56,968 nt of DNA, taken from contig MPNH01000034.1 of the NCBI GenBank assembly GCA_002238925.1, positions 1-56,968 of the forward strand, in the 5' to 3' direction. Below, piece after piece: positions 1 to 8,762 of the stretch; the stretch's first letter is position 1, and each line of letters opens with the position of its first letter. The DNA is from Spirochaetaceae bacterium bin103. Lineage in GTDB: Bacteria > Spirochaetota > Spirochaetia > SZUA-6 > Bin103. Position numbers and translations under genes: made by a program. The notes under the pieces were generated by a model, which saw only the letters and a program-made list of their open reading frames with translations, was not told the origin of the DNA and ran no database searches.

Positions 1-99
1 ATGCGTCGCCACGAACTCGTCCAGAATCCCCGCCTTCTGCTTCTTCGTCGCCCGTCGATACCGCTGCGCGGTCCTTCTGAGCGTCCTCCGATCTGCCAT
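1..99 (-). mobile_element. Transposase/integrase N-terminus, cut by window edge
   Basis: Read on the minus strand from an ATG at 99, an open frame of 33 codons runs off the window. It begins MADRRTLRRTAQRYRRA and continues with a Lys-rich stretch and ILDEFVATH. Basic residues followed by KAGILDEFVA are how many integrase-core (DDE) transposases start, just before a helix-turn-helix. A purine-rich GGAGGAGATGGGGG site lies just upstream of the start. The upstream DNA holds two short direct repeats, as expected at an insertion-sequence end. Only the N-terminus is visible, so the family assignment is by resemblance. Confidence 0.55.
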
Positions 100-148
100 G
101 ATGACCCCCATCTCCTCCGACCCTCCGCCCACATACTGGCACAGGTCC

Positions 149-208
149 TTCGTGTGGATTCTTCGATGAGGCAACGGTTCTCGTTCGTGTGGATTTAGCT
201 TGAGGCAA
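149..208. repeat. Direct repeat pair at a probable IS end
   Basis: TTCGTGTGGATT occurs at 149-160 and again at 184-195. Each copy is followed by GAGGCAA (168-174 and 202-208), giving a period of about 34-35 bases. They sit upstream of the transposase start, where a transposase would bind the element's end. The outer boundary and target duplication cannot be fixed because only one end is in the window. Confidence 0.5.
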
Positions 209-275
209 TGCGCCGGGTGGAACGTTCGGACGCCCACGGGTATACTTCGTGCGTCCACTGGGAGGGGACAATCAA

Positions 276-938
276 ATGCAGGATCTATGGAGCAACCGTT
301 GCTTCCGCGCTATCCGTTTTGTGGTAGCCGCGGGCATGCTCGCGGTCGCGACGTCCGGGATCGCTCAGACGCAGGCCGGCGCGCAGGAAGGCCCGGTCAC
401 GACCGGCATCTTTGGTCTGAACCTGTTCGGACCGATCGTCGGCATCTACAGCGGGTCGCTGGAACTCGCGCTCCACGAAGACTGGAGCATGTTCGTGGTG
501 CCCACCTACTTCAACGCCAAGGGCAGCCTGATCGGCGCATTGATCGAGATCACCGGGGTCGAGAAAGATGACTACGAATTGTGGTCCATCACGGGCGCGC
601 TGGGAGCGAACTACTTCTTGACCGAACGGGCGCCGCTCGGACTGTTCGTCGGCGGGTCAGTGGAACCCGGCTACCTGTACGCGGAATTCAAGGACTCCGC
701 ATTGGCGGACGAAGACGCCGAGGATTTGCAGGTGGATACCTTCAAGATCGGCGGCGGCGTGCACGTCGGCTACCGGGTACTGTGGGGGCCGGTCGCCATT
801 ACTCCGCGTGCCGGCCTGGCTTATCATTACCTGCTCACGGAAGCAGAGGGCCTGGACCCGGATCTGGAACGGACGTCGAGCGCCGCGTTCAGCGGATTCT
901 CGTTCGGCTGGGGGCTGGACTTGGGCATCGCGTTCTAA
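276..938 (+). CDS. Outer-membrane beta-barrel protein, secreted
   Basis: The protein has 220 residues. I chose the ATG at 276, not the GTG at 249, because GGGAGGGG lies 8 bases upstream. Residues 1-37 look like a Sec signal peptide: a short basic start, a hydrophobic core around FVVAAGMLAVATSGIA, then cleavage near AQA. The rest alternates aromatic and polar residues in short strands separated by Gly-rich turns and ends in a hydrophobic/aromatic residue (GLDLGIAF), the usual C-terminal signature of an outer-membrane barrel. It probably sits in the outer membrane as a small porin-like or structural protein. No specific family is recognised. It stands alone after the IS end and is followed closely by a dehydrogenase gene on the same strand. 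Confidence 0.6.
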   Translation: MQDLWSNRCFRAIRFVVAAGMLAVATSGIAQTQAGAQEGPVTTGIFGLNLFGPIVGIYSGSLELALHEDWSMFVVPTYFNAKGSLIGALIEITGVEKDDYELWSITGALGANYFLTERAPLGLFVGGSVEPGYLYAEFKDSALADEDAEDLQVDTFKIGGGVHVGYRVLWGPVAITPRAGLAYHYLLTEAEGLDPDLERTSSAAFSGFSFGWGLDLGIAF

Positions 939-950
939 CAGCGCGCCGAC

Positions 951-2000
951 ATGCTGCCACGAACCACCCGCGTCGCCGCCCTTGACGGCAGCGGCCGCGC
1001 CAGCCTCGTCGAGCGCGCAGTCCCGGAACTCGCCGAAGGCCACGTCTTGGTCGCGGTGCGGGCTTCCATGTTCAGCCCCGGCTCGGAGCTGGGCCGGGCC
1101 AAGCGGCTCCGCACCGCTCCCGACCCGGCGCAGCCGTTGCGCCCGTTCGGCTACTCCAACGCGGGGACGGTGGCGGCCGCAGGCGCGCGGGTGTCCCGCT
1201 TCACCGCGGGCGACCGGGTTGCCTGCATGGGCGCCGGAATGGCCCTTCACGCGGACTACGCGGTCGTGCCGCAGAACCTATGCACCCCGATCCCGGCGGG
1301 GGTGCCGTTCGACCATGCGGCGTCCGTGCACCTGGCCGCCACGGCGCTGAATGCGATCCGCCGCACCGCGCCGCAATTCGGCGAAAACGGGATCGTGGCC
1401 GGCCTCGGCATCGTGGGCCAATTCTGTTGCCAGCTGTTTCAGGCGTCCGGTTGCCACAGCATGGGCATGGACCCCCTGCCCGGGAGGCGTGAGATCGCGT
1501 TGGCCGCGGGCGCCGAGGGCGGGGTGGATCCGGCGACCGACAACGTGACCGCCGCCGCCAACCGGTTTTCCGGCGGATTCGGTATCGACTTCGGCGTGAT
1601 TGCATTCGGCGGCGACGCTACCGGCGCATTCCGGCAAATCTACGCTGCGCTGCGCGAACGCCCGGATGCCCACCACACCGGCCGCATCGTCATTGTCGGC
1701 GGCGCCCAAGTCACCCACGGCTTCGGCGCCAGCCTCGGAAACGTCGACGTGCGCAGCGCCGCCCGCACCGGCCCCGGCTACCATGACAGCCAGTGGGAGG
1801 CGGGGCGCGACTACCCGCCGGTACTGGTCGAGTGGAGCACGCAGCGCAACCTGGCCGAGTCATTGCGGGCAATGCTCGACGGGCGCCTGCGCGTCGAACC
1901 GCTCATCACCCATCGCTTCGCGCTCGACCGGGTGGCCGACGCGGCGGACCTGCTCATCGAACAGCCCGGCGGCGCGGTAGGAGTGGTGCTGCAGCCGTGA
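951..2000 (+). CDS. MDR-family (zinc-type alcohol dehydrogenase-like) oxidoreductase
   Basis: The protein has 349 residues, a normal length for medium-chain dehydrogenase/reductases. The N-terminal GroES-like part runs to about residue 125. It is followed by a nucleotide-binding fold with a Gly-rich turn, GIVAGLGIVGQF. Where classic alcohol dehydrogenases have a zinc-ligand GCGSD segment, this one has MFSPGSEL, as in the MDR branch related to BchC-like enzymes, so the catalytic zinc may be absent. The substrate is probably a sugar or polyol, by analogy with neighbouring carbohydrate genes, but that is inference. A second member of the same branch lies at 27703-28749. The start at 951 has no obvious Shine-Dalgarno site and lies 12 bases after the upstream stop. 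Confidence 0.75.
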   Translation: MLPRTTRVAALDGSGRASLVERAVPELAEGHVLVAVRASMFSPGSELGRAKRLRTAPDPAQPLRPFGYSNAGTVAAAGARVSRFTAGDRVACMGAGMALHADYAVVPQNLCTPIPAGVPFDHAASVHLAATALNAIRRTAPQFGENGIVAGLGIVGQFCCQLFQASGCHSMGMDPLPGRREIALAAGAEGGVDPATDNVTAAANRFSGGFGIDFGVIAFGGDATGAFRQIYAALRERPDAHHTGRIVIVGGAQVTHGFGASLGNVDVRSAARTGPGYHDSQWEAGRDYPPVLVEWSTQRNLAESLRAMLDGRLRVEPLITHRFALDRVADAADLLIEQPGGAVGVVLQP

Positions 2001-2022
2001 AACGGCTCTGAACGGTGTTCAG
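1993..2022. terminator. Two small hairpins between convergent genes
   Basis: AGCCGT-gaa-ACGGCT (1993-2007) and CTGAAC-ggt-GTTCAG (2008-2022) stand side by side at the meeting point of convergent genes. Each has a 6-bp stem and a 3-base loop. No T-tract follows, so intrinsic termination is only a suggestion. Confidence 0.3.
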
Positions 2023-2501
2023 GTTACCGGGAGGCTGGCATCGAGGTCGGCGGCGAAATTGTCGAACATCATGTTCCAGCCGGCGGCGTGCTGGTCGGTG
2101 GGGTCGCGCCCGGTGAGGTCGAGCACCTGGCTGGTGCCGGACAACCGGCTGCCGGCCGCGGTGCGCTCGAAACGGCAGGTCACCTGCATCACCATGGTGA
2201 TCCGCCCGCCGAAGTGACCGGTGATGGTCGCCACCAGCACCTCATTCGGGCGCAGCACGGTGATGCGCTGTACCATCTCGCCCACCACCCGGCCATCGAC
2301 CGAAACTTCCAGCCGCTCTACCCCGCCCTCGCGGGTGTCGAAGTTGAGGTAGCGCATCCCGCTGTCCGGCCCCGCTTCCCAGCGTACCCGGGTCTCGGGA
2401 CTGGTCCAGTGGGTAAACAAGGTCTCCACCGGACAATCGAAGTCGCGGACCGCCCGAATCGTCGCAAAGGCCGGTTGCGGCTTCGCCGCGTCGCTGCTCA
2501 T
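2019..2501 (-). CDS. SRPBCC/AHSA1-type START-fold protein
   Basis: The protein has 160 residues, starting at MSSDAAKPQ. The frame stays open upstream, but that part overlaps the divergent GH32 gene and looks non-coding. The opening (FDCPVETLFTHWTSPETRVRWE) and the later GGRITMVMQVTCRFE and GWNMMFDNFAADL segments match the AHSA1 group of the SRPBCC superfamily. These are small cytosolic proteins with a hydrophobic cavity. The ligand is unknown. No Shine-Dalgarno site precedes the ATG. Instead a TTGACT/CACGTT promoter pair ends six bases upstream, which suggests a leaderless message. Confidence 0.75.
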   Translation of the reverse strand: MSSDAAKPQPAFATIRAVRDFDCPVETLFTHWTSPETRVRWEAGPDSGMRYLNFDTREGGVERLEVSVDGRVVGEMVQRITVLRPNEVLVATITGHFGGRITMVMQVTCRFERTAAGSRLSGTSQVLDLTGRDPTDQHAAGWNMMFDNFAADLDASLPVT

Positions 2502-2507
2502 GCCGGA

Positions 2508-2536
2508 AACGTGCTGATCCGAGACGGGAAAGTCAA
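2508..2536 (-). promoter_or_regulatory. Leaderless-type promoter of the SRPBCC gene
   Basis: On the minus strand a -35-like TTGACT (2536-2531) is followed 17 bases later by a -10-like CACGTT (2513-2508). Six bases then precede the ATG at 2501, so transcription would start at or next to the start codon. The -10 keeps only the A at position 2 and the T at position 6. Confidence 0.4.
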
Positions 2537-2613
2537 AGACGACGGATCGTGGACGGATCGGCGGTGCGGTTGCCGGGACCGGCGGCAGCGCTCTACACTC
2601 GCCGGCAATCGCT

Positions 2614-4095
2614 ATGACAACGAAGAAGGGTTTCGACGACAGCACCGTTACCGACGATCTGGCGCTCAACTTCCACCTGATGCACCCGGGCGAGGACAGC
2701 GCGCCCGGCGATCCCAACGTGGCCTACTGCCTGGACGGCGTCTACCACCTGCACTATATCGTGCGCCATCCCTGGAAGGGTGGGACCGCGCGGCTGCGCG
2801 ACGCGGATACGTCGTTCTGCTTCATCCACGTGACCAGTCCGGACATGCTGCACTGGACCTGGCAGACCACCAAGCTGCAGCCGAGCTTCAGCGGCCATGG
2901 CATCTTCAGCGGGACCGGCTTCATTACCAAGGAGGGCAAGCCGGCGGCCATGTATCCGGGCCTGTCCGACCCGGGGCGCACCTATATCACGGTGGCGGAA
3001 GACAACCAACTCAGCCGCTGGAGCAAGCCCTACCCGGTGCTGCCCACCGGGGTGCCGGACGGCAAACAGGTGGTCCTGGCCGGCGACCCCGACCTGTTTC
3101 AGGTCGGCGACACCTACTACGCCTACTCCGCCGGCGACGACCTGGAGCTGGTCAAGTCCACCGACCTCGTCAACTGGCACTACGTCGGGCCGCTCCTGCA
3201 ACACGACATGCCCGACGTAGCGCTTGGTGAGGACACCTCCTGCGCCAACCTGTTCCCGCTCGGCGACAAGTGGATGCTGCTGTGCATCAGCCACCAGATC
3301 GGCTGCCGCTACTACCTCGGCGACTGGGATGCCCAGGCGGAACAGTTCGTGCCGCACTTCCACGCGCGCATGAACTGGCGGCGCCCCGGCCAGTCGCTCA
3401 CCGCACCGGTGTACCGCGACTTTTTTGCACCGGAGAGCGTGCTCACCCCGGACGGGCGGCGCGTGATGTGGGCGTGGCTGTGCACCGCCGATCCGGCGAT
3501 CGACCTGAAGTCGGTGCAGTCGCTGCCGCGCGAGCTGAGCCTGCGCGACGACGGCAGCCTGCGCATCGAGCCGCTGCGCGAGCTGGAAACGCTGCGCTTC
3601 GCCGCGTACCAGCGGCAGGACATCCTGGTCGAATCCACCACCACGGTCGCCGCGCCGGAGGACGACGCGTTCGAGGTGCGCGTCACCGTGGACCGAGCCG
3701 AGGCCGAGCGCCGCCGATTCGGCGTGCTGCTGTTCGCCGGCGGCGGCCACGAGGGGCTTCCGGTGGTGATCCGGCCCGAGACAGGCACCATCTGCGCAGG
3801 CGCTACCGAGGCGCCGTTCGCGGTGGCCGACCTGCCTGCGGGCGAGGACCTGGAGTTGCGCATTTTCGTGGACAAGTACCTGGTTGAGGTGTTCGTGAAC
3901 GGCCGTCAGGCACTGCTCACGGTGTTCGCGGCCTACCGCGACGGCGGCAACGAGCTGCGCGCCTACCTGTTTCCGCGCCGGCCGCGGACGCCGCCGCTGA
4001 CCCTGCGCAGCGTCGAGGTCTGGAGGCTCAGACCCACCAACCAGGGCTTCTTCGCGGCGCGCGACAGCCGCATCTGGGAGCCGGATACCGAATAG
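2614..4095 (+). CDS. Glycoside hydrolase family 32 (fructan/sucrose-type) enzyme
   Basis: The protein has 493 residues. It has a five-bladed beta-propeller domain (to about residue 330) and a C-terminal beta-sandwich (about 345-480, ending in the WRL segment). The three GH32 acidic motifs are recognisable though divergent. They are Asp33 in GDPNVAYCLDG (nucleophile of the WMNDPNG motif), Asp158 in AGDPDLF (RDP motif) and Glu206 in GEDTSCANLF (EC motif, acid/base). No signal peptide is seen, so it is probably cytosolic and acts on imported beta-fructosides or related glycosides. A GH172 gene, a family that includes difructose-anhydride hydrolases, is present at 34788. It stands alone between convergent genes, with a weak promoter (TACACT at 2592) close to the start. 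Confidence 0.8.
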   Translation: MTTKKGFDDSTVTDDLALNFHLMHPGEDSAPGDPNVAYCLDGVYHLHYIVRHPWKGGTARLRDADTSFCFIHVTSPDMLHWTWQTTKLQPSFSGHGIFSGTGFITKEGKPAAMYPGLSDPGRTYITVAEDNQLSRWSKPYPVLPTGVPDGKQVVLAGDPDLFQVGDTYYAYSAGDDLELVKSTDLVNWHYVGPLLQHDMPDVALGEDTSCANLFPLGDKWMLLCISHQIGCRYYLGDWDAQAEQFVPHFHARMNWRRPGQSLTAPVYRDFFAPESVLTPDGRRVMWAWLCTADPAIDLKSVQSLPRELSLRDDGSLRIEPLRELETLRFAAYQRQDILVESTTTVAAPEDDAFEVRVTVDRAEAERRRFGVLLFAGGGHEGLPVVIRPETGTICAGATEAPFAVADLPAGEDLELRIFVDKYLVEVFVNGRQALLTVFAAYRDGGNELRAYLFPRRPRTPPLTLRSVEVWRLRPTNQGFFAARDSRIWEPDTE

Positions 4096-4096
4096 C

Positions 4097-4111
4097 CGGC
4101 GTCACACGCCG
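4097..4111. terminator. Hairpin between convergent GH32 and livF
   Basis: CGGCGT-cac-ACGCCG forms a compact GC-rich hairpin in the few bases between the GH32 stop and the livF stop. There is no T-tract, so it may protect 3' ends rather than terminate by itself. Confidence 0.35.
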
Positions 4112-4803
4112 AGCCAGGTGTGGGTAACCGCGGGGCGGTCCGCCAGTGCGGACGCGGTGCCGCCCCAGCGAATGCGGCCCTTGCCGAGCACGTAGGCCCG
4201 CTCGGCCAGCGACATGGCAAACGGGTAGTTCTGCTCCACCAGCAGCATGGTCATGCCGTCCCGCCGCAGCATGCGCAGGACGGCGCCGATGCGCTCCACG
4301 ATCGCCGGCGCCAGGCCTTCGGTGGGTTCGTCGAGCATCAGCAGGCGCGGCTCCTGTGCCATGGCACGGGCGATGGCCAGCATCTGTTGTTCGCCGCCGC
4401 TCAGCTCATTGCCGCGGTGACGGCGCCGCTCGGCGAGTTCCGGGAAGGTGGCGTACAGCCGCCGCGGCGGGAACCGGCGCTCGCCGCCACCACGGCGACC
4501 GCTCAGCGTCAGGTGCTCGTCCACGGTCAGCGAGGCGAAGATGCCGCGCTCCTCGGGCACGTAGGCAATGCCCCGGCGCGCGACCTGGTGCAGCGGCAGG
4601 CGATGGATCTCCTCGCCGGCGAACCGAATGGTGCCCCGGGTCACCGGCACCACGCCCATGATCGACTTCAGGGTGGTCGACTTGCCGGCGCCGTTGCGGC
4701 CGACCAGCGCCACCACGCTGCCGTGCGGCACCTCGATGCTGAGCCCCTGCAACGTATGGCTGGAGCCGTAGTAGGTGTCGATTCCGACTACCTGCAGCAG
4801 CAT
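4102..4803 (-). CDS. livF: Branched-chain amino acid/amide ABC transporter ATPase LivF
   Basis: The protein has 233 residues, starting at MLLQVVGIDTYYG. The open upstream extension overlaps livG and was left out. Walker A is GRNGAGKSTT, the signature is LSGGEQQ, and Walker B is LLMLDEPTEGLAP, the form typical of LivF. It powers uptake through the LivHM channel together with LivG. It is the last gene of livKHMGF, beginning 7 bases after the livG stop. It is complete and near the usual length. Confidence 0.92.
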   Translation of the reverse strand: MLLQVVGIDTYYGSSHTLQGLSIEVPHGSVVALVGRNGAGKSTTLKSIMGVVPVTRGTIRFAGEEIHRLPLHQVARRGIAYVPEERGIFASLTVDEHLTLSGRRGGGERRFPPRRLYATFPELAERRRHRGNELSGGEQQMLAIARAMAQEPRLLMLDEPTEGLAPAIVERIGAVLRMLRRDGMTMLLVEQNYPFAMSLAERAYVLGKGRIRWGGTASALADRPAVTHTWLGV

Positions 4804-4810
4804 GCGGACC

Positions 4811-5563
4811 TCACCTGCCGGCAGCGCCGAGATAGCGGCGCCGCACCTCGGGTGAGCGGCGCACTTCCGCCGCCGTGCCCTCAATCAACACGCGCCCGTA
4901 GTCCAGCACGGTGATCCGGTCGGCCAGACCGAATACCACGTCCATGTCGTGCTCGATCACCACCAGCGCCAACTCGGCGGGCAGGCCGGCGAGCAGAGCG
5001 ACCATGGCGGCGGTCTCGTCCGGACTCATGCCGGCCGTCGGCTCGTCGAGCAGCAGCACCAGCGGCTCCTGCAGCAGCGCCAGGCCGATTTCGAGCTGGC
5101 GCTGGGTACCGTAGCCGAGCCCGGCCACCTGCTCGCCGAACCGGTCCGCCAGGCCGAGCCGCGCCGCGTGTTCCTCCGCCTCCGCGCGCAGTGCGGTAAA
5201 CCCCGCGGCACGCCGCCAGAACACATGGCCGATGCGCCGTTTCAACGCACACGCGAGGGCCATGTTTTCTCCCACCGTGAGGCCGGCGAACAGGTTGTTG
5301 CGCTGAAAGCTGCGCGCCAGTCCGGCCCGGGCGCGGCGGTCGGGCGGCGCGCCGCTCAGGTCCCGGCCGGCCAGGAACACGCACCCGGCGTCGGCCTTCA
5401 CCTCGCCGCCGATCAGGTTGAATAGCGTCGTCTTGCCCGCGCCGTTCGGTCCGATCAGGCCGTGCCGGCAGCCGGCGGGGAGCCGGAGCGATACCCCATC
5501 GGTAACGCGCAGCGACCCAAACGACTTGTACAGTCCCTCGGCCCGTAACACGTCGCCGCTCAT
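4811..5563 (-). CDS. livG: Branched-chain amino acid/amide ABC transporter ATPase LivG
   Basis: The protein has 250 residues, starting at MSGDVLRAEGLYK. It has Walker A (GPNGAGKTT), the Q-loop segment ARSFQRNNLFAGLTV, a degenerate signature region (GLGYGTQRQLEIGLAL) and Walker B LLLDEPTAGMSP. The aberrant signature and the long loop after NMALA are normal for LivG. The ATG overlaps the livM stop by 4 bases, so translation is probably coupled. The gene is complete. Confidence 0.92.
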   Translation of the reverse strand: MSGDVLRAEGLYKSFGSLRVTDGVSLRLPAGCRHGLIGPNGAGKTTLFNLIGGEVKADAGCVFLAGRDLSGAPPDRRARAGLARSFQRNNLFAGLTVGENMALACALKRRIGHVFWRRAAGFTALRAEAEEHAARLGLADRFGEQVAGLGYGTQRQLEIGLALLQEPLVLLLDEPTAGMSPDETAAMVALLAGLPAELALVVIEHDMDVVFGLADRITVLDYGRVLIEGTAAEVRRSPEVRRRYLGAAGR

Positions 5564-6561
5564 CGCCGCGCCCGGCGGCGCGTGTGCAGCGCCTCGATCA
5601 GCCACGCCAGCCGCCCGTACAGGCCATCGCGGGCAGCGAGCACGACGGCGATGAACAGCATTCCCATGAACAGCTGCCAGTGGGAAGCCAACTCCGGCGG
5701 GAGCGACAGTCCGCTCCAGAACGAGCCCGAACTGAGCAGGTCGCGCAGCAGCACGAACACCGCGGCGCCGGCGGCGGCGCCCGCCAACGACCCGCTGCCG
5801 CCGAGGATGACGATGATCAGCGCCTCCCCGGAGAAGGTCCAGAAGGCGAGATCGGGCGAGATGAAACCGGTGTGCTGGGCGGTCAGCGCGCCCGCCACCC
5901 CGGCAACGGCGCCGGCCGCCGTAAACGCCGCCAGCTTGTAGCGCCGTACCGGGCAGCCGAGCGAGGCAAGACGGCTCTCGTTCTGGTGGATCGCGCCGAG
6001 CATCATGCCGAACGGCGAGCGGGTAACGAGCAGCAGGAGCAGATATACCAGCGCCGCGCAGATCAGCGCGAATGCGGCGAAGGTGCCGGGTGCGCCGCTG
6101 TCGAGACCGAGGGCTGCCAAGTCGATGCGAGGCGTCCCGGCCAGCCCATTGTCGCCGCCGAACCGCTGCGCCCGAAAGAAGAAGGCGTGGAACATCTGCC
6201 CGACGGCAAGCGTGATCATGATGAAGAACACACCGGACAGGCGAATGACAAACAGGCCGGCGGCGGCGGCCAGCAGCGCGGCGACCGCCACCGAAAGCAC
6301 CAGCGCCGCGGCCGGCGGCCAGCCCCAGAACAGCGTCGCGGCCGCCGTCGTATACGCGCCGGCGGCCAGGAACCCGGCGTGACCGAGCGACACCATGCCG
6401 GTGACGCCGACCAGGAGCTGCAGGCTCATGGTGAAGATCGCCAGGATCGCGACCTCGGCAAGCAGTTCCATGGTGAACAAGTCGGCGCGCCACCACACCG
6501 CCGCCGCGGCGGCGGCGAGCAGGGCGGCGGCGGGAAGCTGCCAGCGATCGCGGCTGCGCAT
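5560..6561 (-). CDS. livM: Branched-chain amino acid/amide ABC permease LivM
   Basis: The protein has 333 residues with 8-10 predicted transmembrane helices. The conserved GMVSLGHAGFLAAGAY motif sits near residues 55-70, and the cytoplasmic coupling loop lies around GAIHQNESRLASLG. The gene lies between livH (13 bases upstream) and livG (4-base overlap). It forms the membrane channel with LivH. An inner-membrane location is certain; the substrate is not readable from the sequence. Confidence 0.92.
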   Translation of the reverse strand: MRSRDRWQLPAAALLAAAAAAVWWRADLFTMELLAEVAILAIFTMSLQLLVGVTGMVSLGHAGFLAAGAYTTAAATLFWGWPPAAALVLSVAVAALLAAAAGLFVIRLSGVFFIMITLAVGQMFHAFFFRAQRFGGDNGLAGTPRIDLAALGLDSGAPGTFAAFALICAALVYLLLLLVTRSPFGMMLGAIHQNESRLASLGCPVRRYKLAAFTAAGAVAGVAGALTAQHTGFISPDLAFWTFSGEALIIVILGGSGSLAGAAAGAAVFVLLRDLLSSGSFWSGLSLPPELASHWQLFMGMLFIAVVLAARDGLYGRLAWLIEALHTRRRARR

Positions 6562-6574
6562 TACCGTACTGCCG

Positions 6575-7453
6575 TCAGCGCGCGCCGCGCACCGGAATCA
6601 GGCCGGCCGGCTTGTACAGCAGGATCGCCGCCATCAGGCCGTAGACGGTCAACCGCGCCAGTTCCGGCACCACCACCTGGCCGTAGGTGTCGACGACGCC
6701 GATAATCAGGGAGCCGGCGGCCACTCCCTTCAGACTGCCCGGACCGCCGAGCACCACCACGATCAGGGCGAGAATCAGCACCGACAGGTCCATGCCGGGG
6801 AAGATCGAGAACACCGGCGCCGCCACCGCGCCGGCGAGCCCGGCGAGCAGGCAGCCGAGGCAGAACACCAGCAGGAACACTGAGCCGATGTTGATCCCGA
6901 GCGCCGCAACCATGTCCCGGTCGTCGACCCCGGCGCGCACCACCGCACCGAGACGGGTCCGCTCCAGGGCGGCGTACAGCAGTGCGAACAGCAGCACGCC
7001 AAGAGCGATGATGAACAGCCGGTAGGTCGGATACACCTGTCCGAGGATGAGGCTGCTGCCGGCCAGCACCGGCGGAACCGCGATGGTGTGCGGCAGCGAG
7101 CCCCACACCAGGTCAACCACCTCGACACCGACGAAGATCAGACCGAAGGTGGCCAACACCTGGCGCATCGGGTCGGCACGCTCCAGGTGGCGCAGCAACA
7201 CCAGGTAGAGCAGCCCGCCGAGCACGGCCACGCCGAGCGGCGCCAGCAGCAGGGCGAGCCAGAACGAATCGAACGCGCGCACCGCGCTCAGCGCAAGGTA
7301 GGCGCCGGCCATGAACAGCGTGCCGTGCGCGAGGTTGATGAAGTTCATCAACCCGAACACCACCGACAGGCCGACCGACAGCAGGAACAACAGCGCCGCC
7401 AACTGCAGCCCGTTGAGGGTCTGTACGATCAGGAAGCCGGGATCGAGCAGCAC
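6575..7453 (-). CDS. livH: Branched-chain amino acid/amide ABC permease LivH
   Basis: The protein has 292 residues, starting at a GTG. The family hallmark GLMNFINLAHGTLFMAGAY occurs near residues 34-52, and the C-terminal GGPGSLKGVAAGSLIIGVVD loop is present. Several hydrophobic helices span the protein. It pairs with LivM. It begins 37 bases after the binding-protein stop, in the same operon. Confidence 0.92.
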   Translation of the reverse strand: MLLDPGFLIVQTLNGLQLAALLFLLSVGLSVVFGLMNFINLAHGTLFMAGAYLALSAVRAFDSFWLALLLAPLGVAVLGGLLYLVLLRHLERADPMRQVLATFGLIFVGVEVVDLVWGSLPHTIAVPPVLAGSSLILGQVYPTYRLFIIALGVLLFALLYAALERTRLGAVVRAGVDDRDMVAALGINIGSVFLLVFCLGCLLAGLAGAVAAPVFSIFPGMDLSVLILALIVVVLGGPGSLKGVAAGSLIIGVVDTYGQVVVPELARLTVYGLMAAILLYKPAGLIPVRGAR

Positions 7454-7490
7454 TCAGCCGCTTCCGCAAATCCGCCGGGTCGGGCGCTGC

Positions 7491-8669
7491 CTACAGCGAG
7501 CAGCCGTTGGGCGCATCCTGGACGTGCGGAATCACCTCCTGCACCACGGCCGCGACGCCGTCTCCCTGCTGCTGCACCTCGAAGATGTACAGGTTCTGGA
7601 TCACGTTGTTGGTGGCCGGGTCGATGCGAAACGGGCCGCGCGGGCCGTCGAATCTGATCGCCCGCATGGCGGCCGCCAGCGCCGCCTTGTCGTCGGTGTT
7701 GCCGCCGGTGGCCTGCAGCGCTTCCACGATGAGCCGCGCGGTGTCATAGGCCGCGACGCCGAATTCCGATCCGGCGCGGCCGTGCGCCGCCCGGAACCGC
7801 TCCTGGAACGCGTGGTTCTCCGCCGTGTCGATGGACGGCACGTAGTTGAGAATGCCGAGCGTGCCCTCCGCGTCGTCACCCTGGGCGTCGATGTACAGGG
7901 CCGAGTTGAGCCAGCCGGCGCCGGCCAGCTGTACCTCGCCGTGCAGCCCGAACGCCGCCCACTCCTTGACGAACTTGATGGCCGGTCCGCCGGCGAAGAA
8001 CACGTAGGCGGCGTCGGGTCCGGCGGCCCTGATCTTGGCCAGGTAGGGACCGAAATCCTCGGTCTCGCCGAGCGGCGGGTACTCCTCGCCCCCGATGGTG
8101 CCGCCGGCGGCGACGAATCCGCTGCGAAACGCTTCCATGGCCTGGTGGCCGGCGGCGTAGTCGAACGCCATCAGGAACACGTTCCGGTATCCCCGGTCCG
8201 CCATCCACGGACCCATCTCCCGGCTGATCTGCGCATTGGAGAACGAACTGCGCATGATCCACGGACTGCACTGCGCGCCGGTCAGGTGATCGTTGCCGGC
8301 GTTGGTGATGACCAGCGGCACCTCGGCGTTGTGGATGAAATCGCGCACCGCACCGGCCACCGCCGAGGAGATGATGCCCACTACCACGTCGACGCGGTCG
8401 CGCAGCACCAGCCTCTTGACCTGGGCGAGCCCGGTACTCGGCTTCGCCTCGCTGTCGGCGTACACCAACTCGATCGGGCGGCCCGCTACCTCGCGCCCGA
8501 AAGCGTCAAAGCCCAATTCCAGCGCCAGCGTCTGGTCATTGCCCAGACCGGCGTACACCCCCGAGGCCGGCAGCAGCACGCCCACCTTGATTGGCGCCGC
8601 GGCCGCCACAGCGGCGCAACCGGTCAGCAGCACACTCACGATTGTCAGGACACTCGCCCTCTTGTGCAT
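7491..8669 (-). CDS. livK: Amino acid/amide ABC transporter substrate-binding lipoprotein
   Basis: The protein has 392 residues, starting at MHKRASVLTIVSVLL behind a strong GGAGGTGGG site. The signal peptide ends in a lipobox (LLTGCA), so the mature protein is a lipid-anchored periplasmic-binding-fold type I (LivK/HAAT) receptor. The IKVGVLLPASGVYAGLG opening and the later GPYLAKIRAAGPDAAYVFF segment are typical. It heads livKHMGF. The ligand could be a branched-chain amino acid, an amide or an aromatic acid. It is not urea-specific: UrtA at 15163 is a separate receptor. Confidence 0.88.
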   Translation of the reverse strand: MHKRASVLTIVSVLLTGCAAVAAAAPIKVGVLLPASGVYAGLGNDQTLALELGFDAFGREVAGRPIELVYADSEAKPSTGLAQVKRLVLRDRVDVVVGIISSAVAGAVRDFIHNAEVPLVITNAGNDHLTGAQCSPWIMRSSFSNAQISREMGPWMADRGYRNVFLMAFDYAAGHQAMEAFRSGFVAAGGTIGGEEYPPLGETEDFGPYLAKIRAAGPDAAYVFFAGGPAIKFVKEWAAFGLHGEVQLAGAGWLNSALYIDAQGDDAEGTLGILNYVPSIDTAENHAFQERFRAAHGRAGSEFGVAAYDTARLIVEALQATGGNTDDKAALAAAMRAIRFDGPRGPFRIDPATNNVIQNLYIFEVQQQGDGVAAVVQEVIPHVQDAPNGCSL

Positions 8670-8735
8670 TGAAAGTCCCACCTCCACCGATGGTGTAAGG
8701 ATGGCGGCCACGGTGCCGTACTGGCAAGCCGGTGC

Positions 8736-8753
8736 GCGGCGACCGCGGCGACC
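8736..8753. repeat. 9-bp perfect tandem repeat upstream of livK
   Basis: GCGGCGACC is repeated twice in direct succession in the short gap upstream of livK. It may be an operator or simple low-complexity DNA. Nothing else is recognised in this gap. Confidence 0.3.
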
Positions 8754-8762
8754 GTACCGAGC

